A stretch of 64,000 bases of DNA from positions 1-64,000 of the forward strand of contig JBCCGK010000063.1 of NCBI GenBank assembly GCA_039029315.1, in the 5' to 3' direction. Each line of letters opens with the position of its first letter. Positions within the stretch are counted from its first letter, which is position 1. The stretch comes from JBCCCJ01 sp039029315. GTDB taxonomy: Bacteria > Bacteroidota > Bacteroidia > J057. Below are positions 60,400-64,000 of the stretch, piece by piece. The notes beneath the pieces were generated by a model that saw nothing but the letters and a program-made list of their open reading frames with translations, was not told where the DNA came from and ran no database searches. A program made the position numbers and the translations under genes.

Positions 60400-62151
60400 A
60401 TGATGTCTTCTCAAGCTGTCATCTTTTTGGCCTTTGCGAATAGTTCCACTCAACCGTTGGAGCAATTGACTGAGGAGGACAATCAGTTGCGGGATTTGTT
60501 ACATGATCGTGCTGTCAGACAAGGGCATTTTCATCTTCATCGAGAATCACATGCAGATCTGGACAGTCTTCGCCGCTACCTGACAGAATATCGAAATCAG
60601 GTCTGGTTGTTTCATTATGGGGGTCATGCAGAGAGTGATGCCCTTATTCTACCTTCCGGAGACGCAGATGCTGGGGGGATTGCAAGAATGCTGGCAGATC
60701 AAGAGATGTTGAAGCTGGTTTTTCTCAATGGTTGCTCTACCCAGGCACAAGTTCACCGCCTGCTGGAATTGGGGGTACCTGCAGTGATTGCGACACATTG
60801 TCCAATAGAAGATACCCTGGCAAGAACTTTTAGTTGGCATGTCTACCACTCGCTTTCCTTGGGTGCTACCATTCAGGAAGCTTTTGATGCTGGCTCTGCG
60901 TATGTCGAAGCTGCGGGACAACCTGGCCCGATTCTACGGAGCTTGATTTTTGATGAGAAGGAGGAAGTGCCGACAGATACGATCTGGGGATTGTTCTATC
61001 ATCCAGATCGCGCAGATGTCTTACAAGAGCGCCTCCCAACTGGCATGCAAGAAACAGTAGCAGAGGATGTTGATCCCAATGATCTGTTGATTGATGCCAT
61101 CTGGAATGCCCTGGCCGAAGAAGGTGTCGTGTTCACTGGCCGAAAAACAGTAAAACTCAGCCGCAAACGGATGGACATTCTGAATAATCTCCCAGCCCCT
61201 GTTGCGGAACATTTGAGAAAATTGTTTGTGCCATTGGGAGATGCTGATGAGGGCTACAACAAAATCAGCCCCAATCGCCTCCGCCAACTCGCCAGGACAT
61301 ATCAGGTCCTGATGGAATTGATGACCTTTACCTTGCTGGCTCAGTTGTGGGAACAGCAGTTGTTCGAAGTAAAAAAGAATGAAACAGCGGAAAGCAACTT
61401 CGCCATTTCAGAAGCACTTCGAGTCAATATTCGGGATTTTCTGAATTTGCCAGTAGATCAGAGAGAAACCTTCGCCTTTATTCCTTTTATCAGACAGCTT
61501 CGCCTTACGCTGGATGGACATGAAGTAAATTATTTTGTGGAAGAACTGGCAGATATGGCAGAATTGATGGCTGCAGATAGTCCGTTTCGCAGGGCTTGCT
61601 CCTATTTCGATTTTTTGAGACAACGTCTGGCTCAACAAACAGATGCACAACTTCAGCCCGAAATGGGGCGATTGTGTGTCGAATCAGAGCAACAATTGGC
61701 AGCCTTGTTCGAAGAGTTGGGCTACCTTGGGAGATACACCCTTGCTACAGTGAAGCAAATCGTGGTACAGAAATTCCGACACCATGTTCAGCCGCGTTTT
61801 CAGCATATAGTAGTGAGATTGGTGGACCTGCTAGGTGGAATGGACGAAGAGAAAGAAATCTTCTTGGATTATCTGGACAGTCAGTCGGTCTTGTTGCTCA
61901 AAGAGGAAGAAGAAGGAGAGACCATGCCTTTTCTGAATTTGTCACCCTTCATCATTGACAAGAATGCCTTTGTAGATAACAGTGATGTCTCCAAAATCTA
62001 TTTTTACCATCACTACCAGGCGCATCCAGCTTCCTGGGCGTATCGCTGGGTCCACAAGCCTTCTGATCCGGACTTGCTTGTTCCCGGAAAGGAGTTTGGC
62101 ATGGTAGAGGAACAGATGAGAGCATTTATCAAACATTTTGCTGAGGGATAA
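60400..62151 (+). CDS. CHAT domain protease with helical C-terminal region
   Basis: A 583-residue caspase-like protein. The double ATG at 60400 (MMSSQAVIFLAF) matches the start of CHAT domains; an upstream TTG in frame is unlikely. CHAT motifs: HYGGHAESDAL with H76, and LVFLNGCSTQ with C112 (dyad), then GVPAVIATHCPIED and the helix with AFDAGSAYV. After about residue 190 comes a region with LPAPVAEHLRKLFVPLG that looks like a small effector-associated/adaptor-type domain (inference), then a helical bundle and a final domain rich in aromatic residues. The partner NTPase is 152 bp downstream in the same direction. Confidence 0.85.
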   Translation: MMSSQAVIFLAFANSSTQPLEQLTEEDNQLRDLLHDRAVRQGHFHLHRESHADLDSLRRYLTEYRNQVWLFHYGGHAESDALILPSGDADAGGIARMLADQEMLKLVFLNGCSTQAQVHRLLELGVPAVIATHCPIEDTLARTFSWHVYHSLSLGATIQEAFDAGSAYVEAAGQPGPILRSLIFDEKEEVPTDTIWGLFYHPDRADVLQERLPTGMQETVAEDVDPNDLLIDAIWNALAEEGVVFTGRKTVKLSRKRMDILNNLPAPVAEHLRKLFVPLGDADEGYNKISPNRLRQLARTYQVLMELMTFTLLAQLWEQQLFEVKKNETAESNFAISEALRVNIRDFLNLPVDQRETFAFIPFIRQLRLTLDGHEVNYFVEELADMAELMAADSPFRRACSYFDFLRQRLAQQTDAQLQPEMGRLCVESEQQLAALFEELGYLGRYTLATVKQIVVQKFRHHVQPRFQHIVVRLVDLLGGMDEEKEIFLDYLDSQSVLLLKEEEEGETMPFLNLSPFIIDKNAFVDNSDVSKIYFYHHYQAHPASWAYRWVHKPSDPDLLVPGKEFGMVEEQMRAFIKHFAEG

Positions 62152-62225
62152 AAGAATTCATGTGCATTGGAAAATGAAATCATCCTTATGAAGCCTGTCC
62201 CATCTCCTTCGATTATCGTCCGAAA

Positions 62226-62238
62226 AAGAGATTCTCTT
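62226..62238. promoter_or_regulatory. Small inverted repeat between CHAT and STAND genes
   Basis: AAGAGA-T-TCTCTT (6-bp arms, 1-nt spacer) lies in the 152-bp gap between the two genes, about 66 bp before the STAND start codon. The gap has no other gene. It could be an operator; evidence is position and symmetry only. Confidence 0.25.
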
Positions 62239-62303
62239 AAGAACTCTATCTGCTCACCGTTCACTGATCTGGTTTACCGCTTACGAAAAACTCTTGACAA
62301 CTG

Positions 62304-64000
62304 ATGCCATCCCCCTTCAAATTCCTCGATGCATATACCCGCGAAGACCGCGACCAGTTTTTTGGGCGAGAGGAGGAAACAGCACAATTATTTGAATTGG
62401 TCAATGAGAATCGACTTGTGCTGCTGTATGGCCCATCAGGAACTGGCAAAACATCCCTGATCCAATGTGGACTTGGCAATCGCTTCGAAGCGACAGATTG
62501 GCTGCCTTTGTTTGTGCGAAGAGGCGCACATTTGCCCTCCTCTCTCCAACGCATTCTGCTTGAGCACTGGGATGAGGAATTGACAGATAATTTCTGGTTG
62601 TTGGATGAGAATCCCCTTCCATCCATCATAGAAGATTTGTTTGCAGAATACCTTCGGCCCATTTATCTCATTTTTGATCAGCTGGAGGAAATTTTTATTC
62701 TGGGAGATGAGGAGGAGCAACGAATCTTTACTGAGACAATGGCCAACATATACCAGGCGAAACTTCCTTGCCGACTTGTGTTCATTCTCCGGGAAGAATA
62801 TCTGGCACATTTGTATGACTTCGAACAGCGGATTCCGACTCTCTTCAAACGACGACTCCGCGTTGAAGCCATGAGTGGACAGCAAGCAGAAGAAGTGGTG
62901 AGAATGTCCTGCAATCGCTTCAATATCCGCCTGCAAGACCCTGACAATAATCCTGCCCAGATCATCAGCAAAGTTGCCGCAGGTCGCTCTGGCGTTCCTC
63001 TCCCTTACTTACAAGTGTATATGGATCGCTTGTATCGGGAAGATTTTGCACGGACTTATCCCAAGACAAAGGAGACGGGAGATCCTTCTTCCTCAACAGA
63101 TTGGCCCTCCCTGGAATTCACCACGGCCGAGATAGAAGAGTTTGGGGAAATTGGAGATGTGCTCAAAGCCTTTCTTCAAGAACAAACCCAACAGATTCAG
63201 AAGGATCTGAGTGAACAATTCCCAGACTTTTCTGAAAGAGCTGTACGACGGGTCTTGAGTGCTTTTGCCACCTTATTGGGCACCAAAATCCCACGCCTTC
63301 GAGCCGAATTACAGGTTCCTCCTCTGCCAGATTCTCATGTGGATGCCATCCTAGATCGTCTGCAACAAGCAAGAATTCTGCGAGAAGAAGAGGGTACATA
63401 TGAACTCGCTCATGATACCCTTGCAGGAGAGATTGCCAGCCAGCGTAGTGGATCAGAGCAAGCCCTTTTGGAAGTCGCAGAAGTGGTTCACAATCGCTTC
63501 CGTGCCTTTGGTCGAACCAAAACCTATCTGGATGCCAAAGAACTTCAACTGATCGAGACCTATGAGAATCAGCTGCGAGAGGAACAAAAGCTCAGTGCGG
63601 GAGAGTGGGAATTTATTCTTGAGAGCCAACGAGAGGTTCGACTCAAAAAACAACGGAGGAACCAACTCACTCTCGCTGTGATCGCTGTGCTAAGTGTGAT
63701 GTTGATTTTTGCCTTCTCGCAATGGCAAGTTGCCAAAGGACAAAAAGAGTTGGCTGAGAAAAGGGAAGCCCAGGCGGATTCTGCCAGAGATGAAGCTGAT
63801 TCAGCACGCATCAATGCTGAGCAAGCGCGACAGGAAGCTGAATTAGAAAAAAGGAAGGCACAACAAGCCTTAAGAGGATTCTATCAAGAACAGCTCAAAG
63901 GCGCACAAAATACCTATAATATAAGTGTTGCCAAGCTGAATGACGGGCTTCAATTATATCCTGACCAAAATGATATCATCCGCAATCGCCGCCAACAAGT
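62304..64000 (+). CDS. nSTAND-type NTPase, 3' end beyond window
   Basis: The ATG at 62304 opens a frame that runs to the window end (565 codons visible). Start MPSPFKFLDAYTREDRDQFF fits the family: FFGRE at 19-23, Walker A GPSGTGKT at 43-50, Walker B LIFDQLEE at 122-129. A winged-helix-like region follows (DAILDRLQQARILREEEGTY near 350, with ELAHDTLAGEI). A membrane helix (LAVIAVLSVMLIFAFSQW, about 455-474) separates it from a coiled coil (Ala/Glu-rich to ~530). The missing end often holds TPR, WD40 or formylglycine-type sensor repeats. Probable partner of the CHAT gene upstream. Confidence 0.85.
   Translation, partial: MPSPFKFLDAYTREDRDQFFGREEETAQLFELVNENRLVLLYGPSGTGKTSLIQCGLGNRFEATDWLPLFVRRGAHLPSSLQRILLEHWDEELTDNFWLLDENPLPSIIEDLFAEYLRPIYLIFDQLEEIFILGDEEEQRIFTETMANIYQAKLPCRLVFILREEYLAHLYDFEQRIPTLFKRRLRVEAMSGQQAEEVVRMSCNRFNIRLQDPDNNPAQIISKVAAGRSGVPLPYLQVYMDRLYREDFARTYPKTKETGDPSSSTDWPSLEFTTAEIEEFGEIGDVLKAFLQEQTQQIQKDLSEQFPDFSERAVRRVLSAFATLLGTKIPRLRAELQVPPLPDSHVDAILDRLQQARILREEEGTYELAHDTLAGEIASQRSGSEQALLEVAEVVHNRFRAFGRTKTYLDAKELQLIETYENQLREEQKLSAGEWEFILESQREVRLKKQRRNQLTLAVIAVLSVMLIFAFSQWQVAKGQKELAEKREAQADSARDEADSARINAEQARQEAELEKRKAQQALRGFYQEQLKGAQNTYNISVAKLNDGLQLYPDQNDIIRNRRQQ

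Noticed and set aside
1..64000. Possible CRISPR arrays, tRNA or rRNA genes
   Set aside because: No regularly spaced 25-40-bp repeats and no cloverleaf or rRNA-like sequence were recognised by eye; a tRNAscan or Infernal run would decide for short RNAs.

Overview
The window looks like chromosomal DNA from a member of the Bacteroidota, most likely the Saprospiraceae/Lewinella side of the phylum (inference). Supporting signs are two secreted proteins with type IX secretion (T9SS) C-terminal sorting domains, a four-helix LytTR regulator of the 'KPYPFY' type, a SusC-like TonB receptor with a carboxypeptidase-like N-terminal domain, a BlaR1/BlaI pair, a TAnnTTTG-type promoter in front of rpsU, many lipoproteins and TPR histidine kinases. 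I see no rRNA, tRNA, CRISPR array, complete IS or prophage.

Layout. 1-3.7 kb: small minus-strand hypothetical genes (one DUF3303, one start-less remnant) and a palindromic element. 3.9-6.7 kb: two peptide-type ABC permeases. 6.7-12.7 kb: RibD-like reductase, two T9SS cargo proteins (one a 14-repeat delta-60 protein) and a LytTR regulator. 12.9-16.0 kb: methyltransferase-like gene divergent from a TetR regulator over two operator-like palindromes, then a tandem pair of lipoproteins with a JAMM-like residue pattern. 16.4-24.2 kb: pirin, CIA30, a double-module S41 peptidase, two small coiled-coil membrane proteins, amine oxidase, HAD hydrolase and a helical repeat protein; two 161-bp palindromic MITE-like elements lie here. 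24.3-27.7 kb: two sulfatases. 27.8-32.6 kb: rpsU, a hypothetical gene with a strong terminator, a TPR histidine kinase and an S8 protease. 32.8-39.4 kb: TonB receptor with a DtxR/MntR-like box, BlaR1 with a Met/His heptad repeat, BlaI with three operator palindromes, and a tagaturonate reductase. 39.6-47 kb: a DUF3500 lipoprotein and a three-gene cluster (DUF1549/DUF1553 cytochrome, DUF1501, membrane cytochrome with FN3-like domain). 47-53.2 kb: DUF2723 glycosyltransferase, M1 peptidase, DUF1684 protein, Crp/Fnr regulator and M48 peptidase. 53.2-56.7 kb: a TPR-NarX-type kinase with two NarL-type response regulators.

56.9-64 kb is the most unusual part. A DUF2357/PD-(D/E)XK nuclease gene (minus) diverges over about 160 bp from a CHAT protease gene followed by an nSTAND-type NTPase with Walker A and B motifs, a membrane segment and a coiled coil; the last gene runs off the window. 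Nuclease, caspase-like protease and signal-transducing NTPase together look like a conflict or regulated cell-suicide system. That reading is inference; the individual domains are fairly clear from motifs.
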